A DNA stretch of 48,334 nucleotides from Candidatus Frankia nodulisporulans (lineage in GTDB: Bacteria; Actinomycetota; Actinomycetes; Frankiales; Frankiaceae). The DNA lies in NCBI RefSeq assembly GCF_902806475.1, contig NZ_CADCWS010000008.1, positions 1-48,334 on the forward strand. Reading direction: 5' to 3'. A model generated the notes under the pieces. The model was not told where the DNA came from. It saw only the letters and a list, made by a program, of their open reading frames with translations, and did not search any database. Positions 39,729 to 46,795 of the stretch are shown here, piece by piece (position 1 is the first letter of the stretch; each line of letters begins with the position of its first letter). A program made the translations under genes and the position numbers.

Positions 39729-40772
39729 ATGACCGTTCGTCTTCCGCGCCACGTGGCCCCACTCGCCACGGGCGAGCCGACCATGCTCGGGCCGTACCAG
39801 CTCCTTGGGCGGGTTGACGTGGGCATCACCGGTGTCATCCACCTGGCTCGGGCACCTGGCGGCGCGCAGGTGGCCGTCCGCTCGCTGCATCCCGGGGACG
39901 CGCCGCGCGACGACATGCGGGCCCGTTTCGCCGCCGCGGTCGATCGAGCCCGTGTGATCGCCGGCCCGCACACCTGCGGTGTTCTCGATGCCGCGCCCGG
40001 CGCCGAGCGGCCCTACCTCGTGGCCGAGTACGTCGGCGGGCCCACCCTCGCCCGTGAACTGGCCGAGCGTGGCCCGCTGTCTCCCGAGGAGATCGATCGC
40101 CTCGCCCGCAGCCTGCTGACGACGATCGAGGCGGCGCACCGCAGCGTCGGCCCGCTCGGTGATCTGACGGCCGCCGACATCGTGCTCTCGGTCGTCGGCC
40201 CCCGCCTGGTCGACCTGGGGGTCGCCGCGGCCCTACGGCCGTTGCTGGTGACGGCCGCGGCCAGGGCAGGCGTGCCGGCCGCCGACAGCACGTATGTGCC
40301 GGGGTACGGCTACGGGCCTGCCGCGGGCGGTTGGGACGGTCCCGCGGCCGACGTCGTCGCCTGGGCCGGCATCGTCGACCTGGCCGCCACCGGGCGTCCG
40401 TCCAGCGTGGTGGGGCAGGCCGGCGGGCGTGGCGGTTGGCGCCGCGAGCAGGCCGGGGCCGACGCGAGCGAGCTGACCAGTCCGGGGGTGCGTCGCGCGC
40501 TGGCCCGGGTCCGGCTCGCCGACGGCGGCTCCCTGCCCGACACCGCCGAGCTACTCGCCCTGCTCGCCGGCGCCCGCCCCGCGCGTCCCGCGGGACGCCG
40601 CCGCGGTCCACGGCCCGCCACCGCTGGGCCGGCATCCGCGCCGGATCCCGCCCCGCGGGTCTCACGCTGCCCCCGCTGGCCGGGCTGCCACCCACCCCTG
40701 CCCTGCCCGGCGCCGCACCCGAGGCGACCGCGCGCCGCGCCACGGGCCGACGCGGTGCCACCCCCGGGGTGA
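39729..40772 (+). CDS. Protein kinase-like domain lacking catalytic residues (upstream part of split gene)
   Basis: Residues 19-170 follow the layout of bacterial Ser/Thr kinases (MLGPYQLLGRVDVGITGVIHLARA, VLDAAPGAERPYLVAEYVGGPTLARELAERGPL). The glycine loop is degenerate, the ATP-binding Lys is Arg51 (VAVRSL), HRDLKPxN is reduced to GDLTAAD (only Asp145 kept), and DFG is DLG (162-164). It is therefore probably a pseudokinase. From about residue 308 the frame turns Cys/His/Arg-rich and looks non-native. The adjacent frame continues sensibly, so a base has probably been lost in the C run at 40651-40654 (GATCCCGCCCC). The frame ends at TGA 40770, overlapping the GTG at 40769. ATG 39729 has no strong ribosome site; Met19 is an alternative. 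Confidence 0.72.
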   Translation: MTVRLPRHVAPLATGEPTMLGPYQLLGRVDVGITGVIHLARAPGGAQVAVRSLHPGDAPRDDMRARFAAAVDRARVIAGPHTCGVLDAAPGAERPYLVAEYVGGPTLARELAERGPLSPEEIDRLARSLLTTIEAAHRSVGPLGDLTAADIVLSVVGPRLVDLGVAAALRPLLVTAAARAGVPAADSTYVPGYGYGPAAGGWDGPAADVVAWAGIVDLAATGRPSSVVGQAGGRGGWRREQAGADASELTSPGVRRALARVRLADGGSLPDTAELLALLAGARPARPAGRRRGPRPATAGPASAPDPAPRVSRCPRWPGCHPPLPCPAPHPRRPRAAPRADAVPPPG

Positions 40773-42208
40773 GCGCCGCGGACATCGCCGCGTTCGGCAC
40801 CAGCGGGGCCGTCGAGGTGGACGGCCCCGCGGCCGACGCCCCGCCGTCGCATCGTCGGGTGCGGCGCCTGGCCGGCGCACCGGTGCCGGAGTCCGGTCAG
40901 TCCGGTCAGCCCGGCCAGCCGCGTCGCTTCCGGATTCGGCCGATGGCCGCGTTGGCCGTCACAGCGGTGGCGGCGGTGGCGGCCGCGGCAACCGCCGCCG
41001 ATCTGGGCGCCACCGGAGACGAGGTCACCTCCGGCGCCCAGGCACCCCAGCACGACACGCACCCCACGGATCTGCCGGCCGCCTCCCGCGCTGCCGACCG
41101 GTCCACGGCGGGCCTGACTCCCGGCTCGCAACCGCACCCCGGCACCAGCCCGGACGCCGGCGCCGGAACCCATGTCGAGGCCCCCGCGGCGAACGCACCG
41201 GCCGGCCCAGCGACTCCCCGCCCGCCGATCCCGCCGGCCACCACCGCGCTGGACCCGGCGGGTGCCGCCATCGGGGCCGCACCCGGCGCCCAGAAGCCGC
41301 TGACCGCGGCTCCGTCCGTCCGACAGCCGCTGAAGCTCCCCGCGGCGCAGCGGGCGCTCGACGCCCTCCATCTGACGGACGACGTCACGCCGCCGGCCGC
41401 CGCCAGCGCGCCCAGCGGCGACGCGGACACCGCCGACGGGCCCGGCATCGACCTTGACACCTCGTCGCTGGCCGGCCTGCTGATCACCCCCCTGACACCG
41501 CTGTCGCCAGCCGAGCAGTCCGGCCAGGAGCCACCGGCGCCCCCCGCCCCCGCGCGGGCGGTCGCCGACCCCGCCGCACCGCCGACCACGGCCCAGAGCA
41601 GCCCGGTCACAACCACGCCCGCCCAGCCGGCCGCAGCCCCGGCTCAGCCAGCCGCCCCGGCTCAGCCAGCCGCTGCCCCCGCTCAGCCGGCCGCTGTCCC
41701 GGCCCAACCGGGGGGCGCCGACCCGGTCCAGCCAGTGGTGCCGCTCCAGCCCGCCAGCCCGGCTGGGGCGGCCGCCGTCACGCCCACGCAACCGGCGGCC
41801 GGTTCCCGGCCAATGGGACGCATCCCGGCGGTGCCGCGCTCGGCCGCGAAACCCGGCGTCCGGCCGAACCCGATCACAGTCACCACCTCGACGGACACCC
41901 CCGCGGCCACCAGCACCCCGGCGACCGCCGACACCCCGGCGGCTACCGACACTCCGGCGGCTACCGACACTCCGGCGACCGCCGACACTTCTGCGACTGC
42001 CGACACGCTGCCGACCACCGGACCCGTGCCGATCACCGAGCTCACCCCGACCACCACAGCCACCACCGCTGACCCCGGCACCACGGCTGACCCCGCGGCG
42101 ACGTCCAGCTCGGCGGCGGGGACGCGGGTGGCGGAGAGCACGTCGTCAGAGGCGTCCACGGGGCTGGACCCGACTCAGGTCCTCATCGTCCCGTTGACCC
42201 CTCGCTGA
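40769..42208 (+). CDS. Membrane-anchored Pro/Thr/Ala-rich protein (downstream part of split gene)
   Basis: From GTG 40769 this frame gives 479 residues. A short cytoplasmic part (VSAADIAAFGTSGAVEVDG) precedes one membrane helix (AALAVTAVAAVAAAATA, about 60-77). A long disordered extracytoplasmic segment follows, with PAQPAA repeats (around 41618-41712) and TPAATD-type repeats (around 41912-42008), ending VLIVPLTPR. This is the usual C-terminal half of a membrane-bound kinase-like protein, so it is most likely the severed second half of the gene beginning at 39729. Coding-like sequence in this frame begins before the GTG, at about 40655. Translation could also restart at the GTGA overlap. Which applies cannot be told from sequence. 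Convergent with the gene ending at 42228. Confidence 0.62.
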   Translation: MSAADIAAFGTSGAVEVDGPAADAPPSHRRVRRLAGAPVPESGQSGQPGQPRRFRIRPMAALAVTAVAAVAAAATAADLGATGDEVTSGAQAPQHDTHPTDLPAASRAADRSTAGLTPGSQPHPGTSPDAGAGTHVEAPAANAPAGPATPRPPIPPATTALDPAGAAIGAAPGAQKPLTAAPSVRQPLKLPAAQRALDALHLTDDVTPPAAASAPSGDADTADGPGIDLDTSSLAGLLITPLTPLSPAEQSGQEPPAPPAPARAVADPAAPPTTAQSSPVTTTPAQPAAAPAQPAAPAQPAAAPAQPAAVPAQPGGADPVQPVVPLQPASPAGAAAVTPTQPAAGSRPMGRIPAVPRSAAKPGVRPNPITVTTSTDTPAATSTPATADTPAATDTPAATDTPATADTSATADTLPTTGPVPITELTPTTTATTADPGTTADPAATSSSAAGTRVAESTSSEASTGLDPTQVLIVPLTPR

Positions 42209-42227
42209 GATCTGGGTTCGGGGCTGC

Positions 42228-42752
42228 TCAGGCCGGTTGGCGGACCGCGCCGGCCGGCCAGACGACCTGTACCGGGCGGCCCAGCCGCTGGGCGTAGGCG
42301 ACCACGTCCGCCGTCCCGCCGTAGCCGCGGGCTGGCTGTCCGTCCCAGATGGCGATGAGGTGGTCGGAGGCGTCGACCAGCAGCCGGCTCGCGTCCATCA
42401 GGCTGGGCGGGTCGGGCACCGGACGGTCCTGTCGGCGGACCTCGGCGGAGCTGCGCAACAGGCGGTCGTAGTCGCGCAGGTGGGTGGCTGACTGAAGATC
42501 CCGATAGCCGTGGGCGGGGATCACGGAGATGAGCTGGCCGCCGAGATCGAGCACGACGTCGGCGAAGACGGTGTCGGCACCGTCGGCCAGACAGCTGATG
42601 CCCGCGAAACCACGCGTCGCCCGCGCGAGCGGCTCGAGCAGCCGCCGCAGCTCCGCGTCGACATAGCGGCTCTGCACATCGGTCAACCCCCGATGGCCGG
42701 TCACGCCGACGACGGACCGGGCCAACGAGGGCCCCTGGGAGCACCCGGACAT
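42228..42752 (-). CDS. SLOG-like Rossmann-fold protein
   Basis: A 174-residue protein with a Rossmann-like fold: VVGVTGHRGLTDVQSRYVDAEL (the GVTGHR motif typical of SLOG-type nucleotide-binding proteins), FAGISCLADGADTVFADVVLDLGGQLISVIPAHGY, and DASDHLIAIWDGQPARGYGGTADVVAYAQRLGRPVQVVWP with the GGT segment. SLOG proteins bind nucleotides or nucleotide-like ligands; some act in stress or conflict systems, others as hydrolases. This is not a recognised named gene. ATG 42752 is preceded by a −10 box six bases upstream, so the mRNA may be leaderless. It follows the Nudix gene on the same strand after a 132-base gap. Confidence 0.78.
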   Translation of the reverse strand: MSGCSQGPSLARSVVGVTGHRGLTDVQSRYVDAELRRLLEPLARATRGFAGISCLADGADTVFADVVLDLGGQLISVIPAHGYRDLQSATHLRDYDRLLRSSAEVRRQDRPVPDPPSLMDASRLLVDASDHLIAIWDGQPARGYGGTADVVAYAQRLGRPVQVVWPAGAVRQPA

Positions 42753-42758
42753 CCGGCG

Positions 42759-42764
42759 AATCTA
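42759..42764 (-). promoter_or_regulatory. −10 box of SLOG-like gene (leaderless)
   Basis: On the minus strand this reads TAGATT, six bases before the ATG at 42752, with no ribosome site between. It suggests independent transcription from the Nudix gene upstream. Confidence 0.5.
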
Positions 42765-42884
42765 GCTCGCCCGCCTGCCCCCTCGTGCCTGCTTACCAGC
42801 ACAGAGGTGGGCCTCACGTGTCCCAGCGTCGTCCGAACCGCGTCCCGCGGAACGCCGGACGCATGTCCCGCGGGACACCGGTGA

Positions 42885-43394
42885 TCAGCGGATGGCGGGG
42901 GCGCCCTGCCAGCCGGGACGGCCGTGTGCGAGCCAGTCGGGGATCAGCGTGCGCAGGGCCTGCGGCTGTAGTTGCAGCTCGCCGAGGGTGTTCAGTGGGG
43001 TCGAGATGACATCCAGATGGTCGAGCCGGCTGCCGAACTCGGCGCCCCACGAGCGGTCGACGGAGAAGATGACGTCGAGTTCACCGACGGCGGTGCCCCG
43101 CTCGACGCGTGTTCCGGCCACGCAGCCGACGAACGACACGTGGTTGACCTCGATGTCGGCCTGCTCGTCGAGTTGACGACGCAGGGAGACCTGGACTGTC
43201 TCGCCGGCCTCGACCGGGCCGCCCGGCAGGTGGAAGGTCTTCTGGCCGCGCACGTTGGTGAGCATGATCCGGTCACCCTCGACCAGCAGCGCGCGGACGT
43301 TGATCCGGGTCGGTGTGCCCGAGGAGGCACCCCGGTCGGGCGGCGCGCCCAGGGTGGTCGGTGCGACGGCGAACGGACGATCGGGATCGGTCAC
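42885..43394 (-). CDS. Nudix hydrolase with an altered Nudix box
   Basis: A 169-residue Nudix-fold protein. RINVRALLVEGDRIMLTNVRGQKTFHLPGGPVEAGETVQVSLRRQLDEQADIEV aligns with the Nudix box. Instead of the consensus REUXEEXGU it has RQLDEQADI, so one of the metal-binding glutamates is Gln and the final Gly is Asp. Catalysis may be weak or altered, and substrate unknown. The start is GTG at 43394, with GGAG six bases upstream; a longer frame back to 43475 is unconserved. It is divergent from the Mop-domain regulator gene. Confidence 0.82.
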   Translation of the reverse strand: MTDPDRPFAVAPTTLGAPPDRGASSGTPTRINVRALLVEGDRIMLTNVRGQKTFHLPGGPVEAGETVQVSLRRQLDEQADIEVNHVSFVGCVAGTRVERGTAVGELDVIFSVDRSWGAEFGSRLDHLDVISTPLNTLGELQLQPQALRTLIPDWLAHGRPGWQGAPAIR

Positions 43395-43549
43395 GGCAGC
43401 TCCAGGGCCAGAGATCGACACACGGTCAGTAGAATGTAACGCAAACGTTTCGTCGCAGGGCAGATCCACCGCCATAGGAACTCCGCAGAAGCGGTTGATA
43501 CACGACGGAAATCACCGCAAGATCGGGTAAACCAAGCGGAATTAGCCGA

Positions 43550-43573
43550 ACCTGCGGGGTTACTATCGCAGGT
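43550..43573. promoter_or_regulatory. Inverted repeat across the promoter of the Mop regulator gene
   Basis: ACCTGCG (43550-43556) and CGCAGGT (43567-43573) are perfect 7-bp arms around a 10-base spacer holding the −10 box TACTAT (43561-43566). A dimer bound here would block transcription start, fitting autoregulation by the downstream HTH-Mop protein. Confidence 0.55.
43561..43566 (+). promoter_or_regulatory. −10 box of Mop regulator gene
   Basis: TACTAT ends seven bases before ATG 43574, giving a leaderless mRNA for the regulator. It is overlapped by the inverted repeat at 43550-43573. Confidence 0.55.
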
Positions 43574-43981
43574 ATGCCAAGATTTCGGATCAGCGAGGCA
43601 GCAGCCCTGCTCGGTGTCAGCGACGACACCGTCCGCCGCTGGGCGGACAGCGGCCGCCTGCCCACCGTCCTGGACGACGGGGGTCGTCGGGCGGTGGAGG
43701 GCACCAACCTGGCCGAGTTCGCCAAGGACATGGCTGGTGAACAGGCTAGCGCGTCCATTCCCGTCGTGGCGGAGTCGGCCCGCAACCGCTTCCCGGGAAT
43801 CATCACCCGGGTGACCCGCGACACGGTCATGGCCCAGGTCGAGATCCAGGCCGGGCCGCATCGGCTGGTGTCCCTGATGAGCCGCGAGGCCGCCGACGAG
43901 CTTGGTCTCGAGCCCGGTGTGCTCGCGGTCGGGGCGGTGAAGTCCACCAACGTCGTCATCGAGATGCCCGACCGCCGCTGA
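43574..43981 (+). CDS. HTH-Mop (TOBE) molybdate-binding regulator
   Basis: A 135-residue two-domain protein. Residues 1-50 are a MerR/excisionase-like helix-turn-helix (FRISEAAALLGVSDDTVRRWADSGRLPTVLDDGGRR). Residues 68-132 are a single Mop/TOBE domain (SARNRFPGIITRVTRDTVMAQVEIQAGPHRLVSLMSREAADELGLEPGVLAVGAVKSTNVVIEM), which binds molybdate or tungstate. Proteins of this architecture are seen next to molybdate transport genes in actinobacteria. It heads a likely operon with modB (39-base gap) and modC. Start ATG 43574, leaderless. An inverted repeat over its promoter suggests autoregulation. Confidence 0.92.
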   Translation: MPRFRISEAAALLGVSDDTVRRWADSGRLPTVLDDGGRRAVEGTNLAEFAKDMAGEQASASIPVVAESARNRFPGIITRVTRDTVMAQVEIQAGPHRLVSLMSREAADELGLEPGVLAVGAVKSTNVVIEMPDRR

Positions 43982-44020
43982 CCACCTCGCCTCGGACTCG
44001 AGAAAGGCACCTCGCCGGCG

Positions 44021-45043
44021 ATGACGACTGACGCCTCCCTGTCGTGGTCCGGCCCGCCGGCGCAGACCGGCGAGCCGGCGGGCTCCGACGGGCCGCATCC
44101 GGCCCGCCGGTCCGGTCAGCGGCGGGAGACCCGCAAACGGGTGCCGTGGGTGCTGTGGCTGCCGGGTTCGATCGCGGTGCTGTTCCTGCTGCTGCCGCTG
44201 GTCGGCCTGCTGATCCGCGCGCCGTGGACGGGGCTGGCGCATCTGCTGAGCGAGAAGAGCGTCCGCCAGGCGCTGTTGCTGTCGTTGCGCACGTCCACCG
44301 AGTCGACGGTGTTGTCGCTGGTGTTCGGCGTTCCGCTGGCCTGGCTGCTGGCCCGCACCCGGTTTCCGGGTCATACCCTGCTGCGGGCGCTGGTCACGCT
44401 GCCGCTGGTGCTGCCGCCGGTGGTCGGCGGTGTCTCGCTGCTGCTGGTGCTGGGGCGGCGCGGGCTGGTCGGCGAGTCGCTGGAGAGCTGGTTCGGTTTC
44501 ACCCTGCCGTTCTCCACCAACGGCGTGGTGGTCGCGCAGACGTTCGTGGCGATGCCGTTCCTCATCGTCTCGGTCGAAGGCGCGCTCAACAGCTCCGACC
44601 GCCGCTTCGAGGATGCCGCCGCTACCCTCGGCGCCGATTACTGGACGACGTTCCGCCGGGTGACCGTCCCGCTCGTGGCGCCCGCGGTCGCCGCCGGCAC
44701 CGCCCTGTGCTGGGCCCGCGCCCTCGGCGAGTTCGGGGCGACGATCACCTTCGCCGGTAACTTCCCCGGCACCACCCAGACGATGCCGCTGGCCGTCTAC
44801 CTGGCGCTCGAGACCGACCCGGACGCGGCGATCGCCCTTTCCCTCGTGCTGTTGGCGGTCTGCGTCACGGTCCTGGTGGCGCTGCGCGCCCGGTGGCTGC
44901 CCGGCACCCGGTTGATCACGCGTCTGCGGGCCGGCCGCACCGACCCACCCGCCACCGCCACCGCCACCGCCGACACATCCATGATCACGGCTGCCGAGGG
45001 CGGCGGTGACACCCACTCGGACGGTTCAGGGGGACCACGATGA
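44021..45043 (+). CDS. modB: Molybdate ABC transporter permease
   Basis: ModB is the inner-membrane channel of the ModABC molybdate importer. The 340-residue protein has a disordered N-terminus (about 40 residues) and then six hydrophobic helices. The EAA-type coupling loop is GALNSSDRRFEDAAATLGADYWTTFRRVTVPLVAPAVAAG, followed by ALGEFGATITFAGNFPGTTQTMPLAVYLALE, the typical ModB signature. The C-terminus has a basic, Thr/Ala-rich extension. The ATG is at 44021, with AAAGG upstream at loose spacing. Its stop overlaps the modC start (ATGA, 45040-45043). No modA precedes it, so the binding protein must be encoded elsewhere. Confidence 0.93.
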   Translation: MTTDASLSWSGPPAQTGEPAGSDGPHPARRSGQRRETRKRVPWVLWLPGSIAVLFLLLPLVGLLIRAPWTGLAHLLSEKSVRQALLLSLRTSTESTVLSLVFGVPLAWLLARTRFPGHTLLRALVTLPLVLPPVVGGVSLLLVLGRRGLVGESLESWFGFTLPFSTNGVVVAQTFVAMPFLIVSVEGALNSSDRRFEDAAATLGADYWTTFRRVTVPLVAPAVAAGTALCWARALGEFGATITFAGNFPGTTQTMPLAVYLALETDPDAAIALSLVLLAVCVTVLVALRARWLPGTRLITRLRAGRTDPPATATATADTSMITAAEGGGDTHSDGSGGPR

Positions 45044-45819
45044 GCACAGCCCGTCCGGAGGCGAACGCGCCCACCGACCCGACGAGACCCCCCACCCCCG
45101 GCGAGGCTGGCGCGGCCGCTGGTGGGGCGGACGCTACGGGTGGCGTCGGCGAGGGCGATGGTCTGGACGCGCGGATCGTCGTGCGCCGCGGGACGTTCCT
45201 CCTGGACGTCGAGGTGCGCGTCGCGCGGGGTGAGGTGGTGGCAGTCCTGGGCCGCAGCGGCGCGGGCAAGAGCACGTTGCTGCGCGCGCTCGCCGGTCTG
45301 CTCCCCCTGGACGCCGGACGCATCACGCTCGCCGGCCAGGTGCTCGACGACCCGCGGGAACGCCGCTTCGTGCCGTGCGAGGAACGACCGGTCGGTGTCG
45401 TGTTCCAGGACTATCTTCTGTTTCCGCACCTGCGGGCCCGCGACAACGTCGCGTTCGGCCTGCGTTCCCGCCTGCGTCAGGGACGGCGCGGCTCCCGGAC
45501 GGAGGCCGAGTCGTGGCTGACCCGTTTCGGCGTGGGCGACCTGGCCGACCGTCGACCCGCCGCGCTCTCCGGCGGGCAGGCCCAACGGGTGGCACTCGCC
45601 CGGGCGCTCGTCACCCGGCCACGGCTGCTGCTTCTCGACGAGCCGCTGTCGGCGCTGGACACCTCGACGCGCACCGAGGTCCGAACGTTCCTACGCGGCG
45701 TCCTGCCGACGCTGTCCGCGCCGGTCCTGATCGTCACGCACGATCCCATGGACGCCGAGGTCCTCGCCGACCGCACGATCGCCCTGGCCGGCGGCCACCA
45801 GATCGCCCCGGCCGTCTGA
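45040..45819 (+). CDS. modC: Molybdate ABC transporter ATPase, short form
   Basis: ModC hydrolyses ATP to drive molybdate import. The 259-residue protein has Walker A GRSGAGKST, the Q-loop VVFQDYLLFPHL, signature LSGGQAQRVALARAL, Walker B LLLDEPLSALD and the switch His in VLIVTHDPMDAEVLAD. It ends shortly after the H-loop, without the C-terminal TOBE/Mop regulatory domain of full-length ModC (about 350 residues); the separate HTH-Mop protein may supply that sensing function. The first 40 residues are a disordered extension. It overlaps modB by four bases (ATGA), so translation is coupled. Confidence 0.9.
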   Translation: MSTARPEANAPTDPTRPPTPGEAGAAAGGADATGGVGEGDGLDARIVVRRGTFLLDVEVRVARGEVVAVLGRSGAGKSTLLRALAGLLPLDAGRITLAGQVLDDPRERRFVPCEERPVGVVFQDYLLFPHLRARDNVAFGLRSRLRQGRRGSRTEAESWLTRFGVGDLADRRPAALSGGQAQRVALARALVTRPRLLLLDEPLSALDTSTRTEVRTFLRGVLPTLSAPVLIVTHDPMDAEVLADRTIALAGGHQIAPAV

Positions 45820-46656
45820 TCACCCGTCGGCGCCGGCCGCCACCCGGGGCCGTTGCGCTGCTTGCCCTGGCCGGTGGCGGACCTCGGCGTCCGGGCCCGG
45901 GAACACGAAGCTGACGGCTCCGGTGTCGCTCCAGCGCACGGCGAACGGCGGGTCACCGCTGTCCGAGCGGGCGGCGCAGACCTGCCCCGACCGATCCGCC
46001 GTCCGCGGCACATGACTGTGGATGATCAGCGTGTCGCCCGGGCGCGCCCGCAGCATCCCGGTCCGCCGTGGAAACACCGGTGACCCGGAGACCCGGACCA
46101 TCGACGCCGTCTCCACGGGCCCCCCATTCGGGCCAGCGACCATCGCCGCTCGACGGGCGGCGTGGCCGCCCACTGCCAGGCCCGGCCCGGCCCGTCCCAC
46201 GGGATGGCTGGTCACGACGGGGGATGCTGGTTCGCGGTGCGGTGCGAACGTCTCGTCGTGCACCGCGTGGACCAGGTCGGCCATCTGCCGCTCGCTGCGG
46301 ATCAGCAGGTCGTCCACGGTGACGATGCCGACGACGCGCCGCCCGTCGAGGACCGGCAGCCGCCGCAGGGCATGGTCGTGGAAGATCTCGTAGGCACGTT
46401 CGACGCCCATCCCGGCCGGGATCGTGATCACATCGGTGGTCATCAACGCGTCGATGCGGCCGTCGGCCCCGACCCCCCGAGCCACCCCCCGGATCACGAC
46501 GTCGCGGTCCGTGACGATGCCGACGAGCCGATCGTTGTCGACCACCAGCAGGGCACCGACCCCCGTGCGGGCCATCTCCCGCGCGGCCTGGCCGATCGTG
46601 GTGGTCCGCGGCACGGTCACCGGCGGCCTGCTGATCATCGAGCCGACGTAGACCAT
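45820..46656 (-). CDS. CBS-pair protein with C-terminal DUF1918 domain
   Basis: A 278-residue protein. Two CBS repeats fill about residues 1-130: MISRPPVTVPRTTTIGQAAREMARTGVGALLVVDNDRLVGIVTDRDVVIRGVA, and MTTDVITIPAGMGVERAYEIFHDHALRRLPVLDGRRVVGIVTVDDLL. A disordered linker follows, and then a DUF1918 domain at about 205-265 (RARPGDTLIIHSHVPRTADRSGQVCAARSDSGDPPFAVRWSDTGAVSFVFPGPDAEVRH). CBS pairs sense adenine nucleotides; the role of DUF1918 is unknown. The start is ATG at 46656, preceded by GGAGGGGGAG. The next gene on the same strand is the phosphoribosyltransferase-hydrolase fusion upstream, suggesting a shared stress role as in mycobacterial dormancy loci (inference). Confidence 0.88.
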   Translation of the reverse strand: MVYVGSMISRPPVTVPRTTTIGQAAREMARTGVGALLVVDNDRLVGIVTDRDVVIRGVARGVGADGRIDALMTTDVITIPAGMGVERAYEIFHDHALRRLPVLDGRRVVGIVTVDDLLIRSERQMADLVHAVHDETFAPHREPASPVVTSHPVGRAGPGLAVGGHAARRAAMVAGPNGGPVETASMVRVSGSPVFPRRTGMLRARPGDTLIIHSHVPRTADRSGQVCAARSDSGDPPFAVRWSDTGAVSFVFPGPDAEVRHRPGQAAQRPRVAAGADG

Positions 46657-46795
46657 CTGTCTCCCCCTCCGATCGGGCTCTACACACCGCGCGAACCGGC
46701 CACGCGGCCACGTCCACGTCCTTCCCCCGATTCCAACACGTAGTCGCACGACAACACACGGCACGCATCTCGATGGACGCTCGTCCCGTGGTCGA

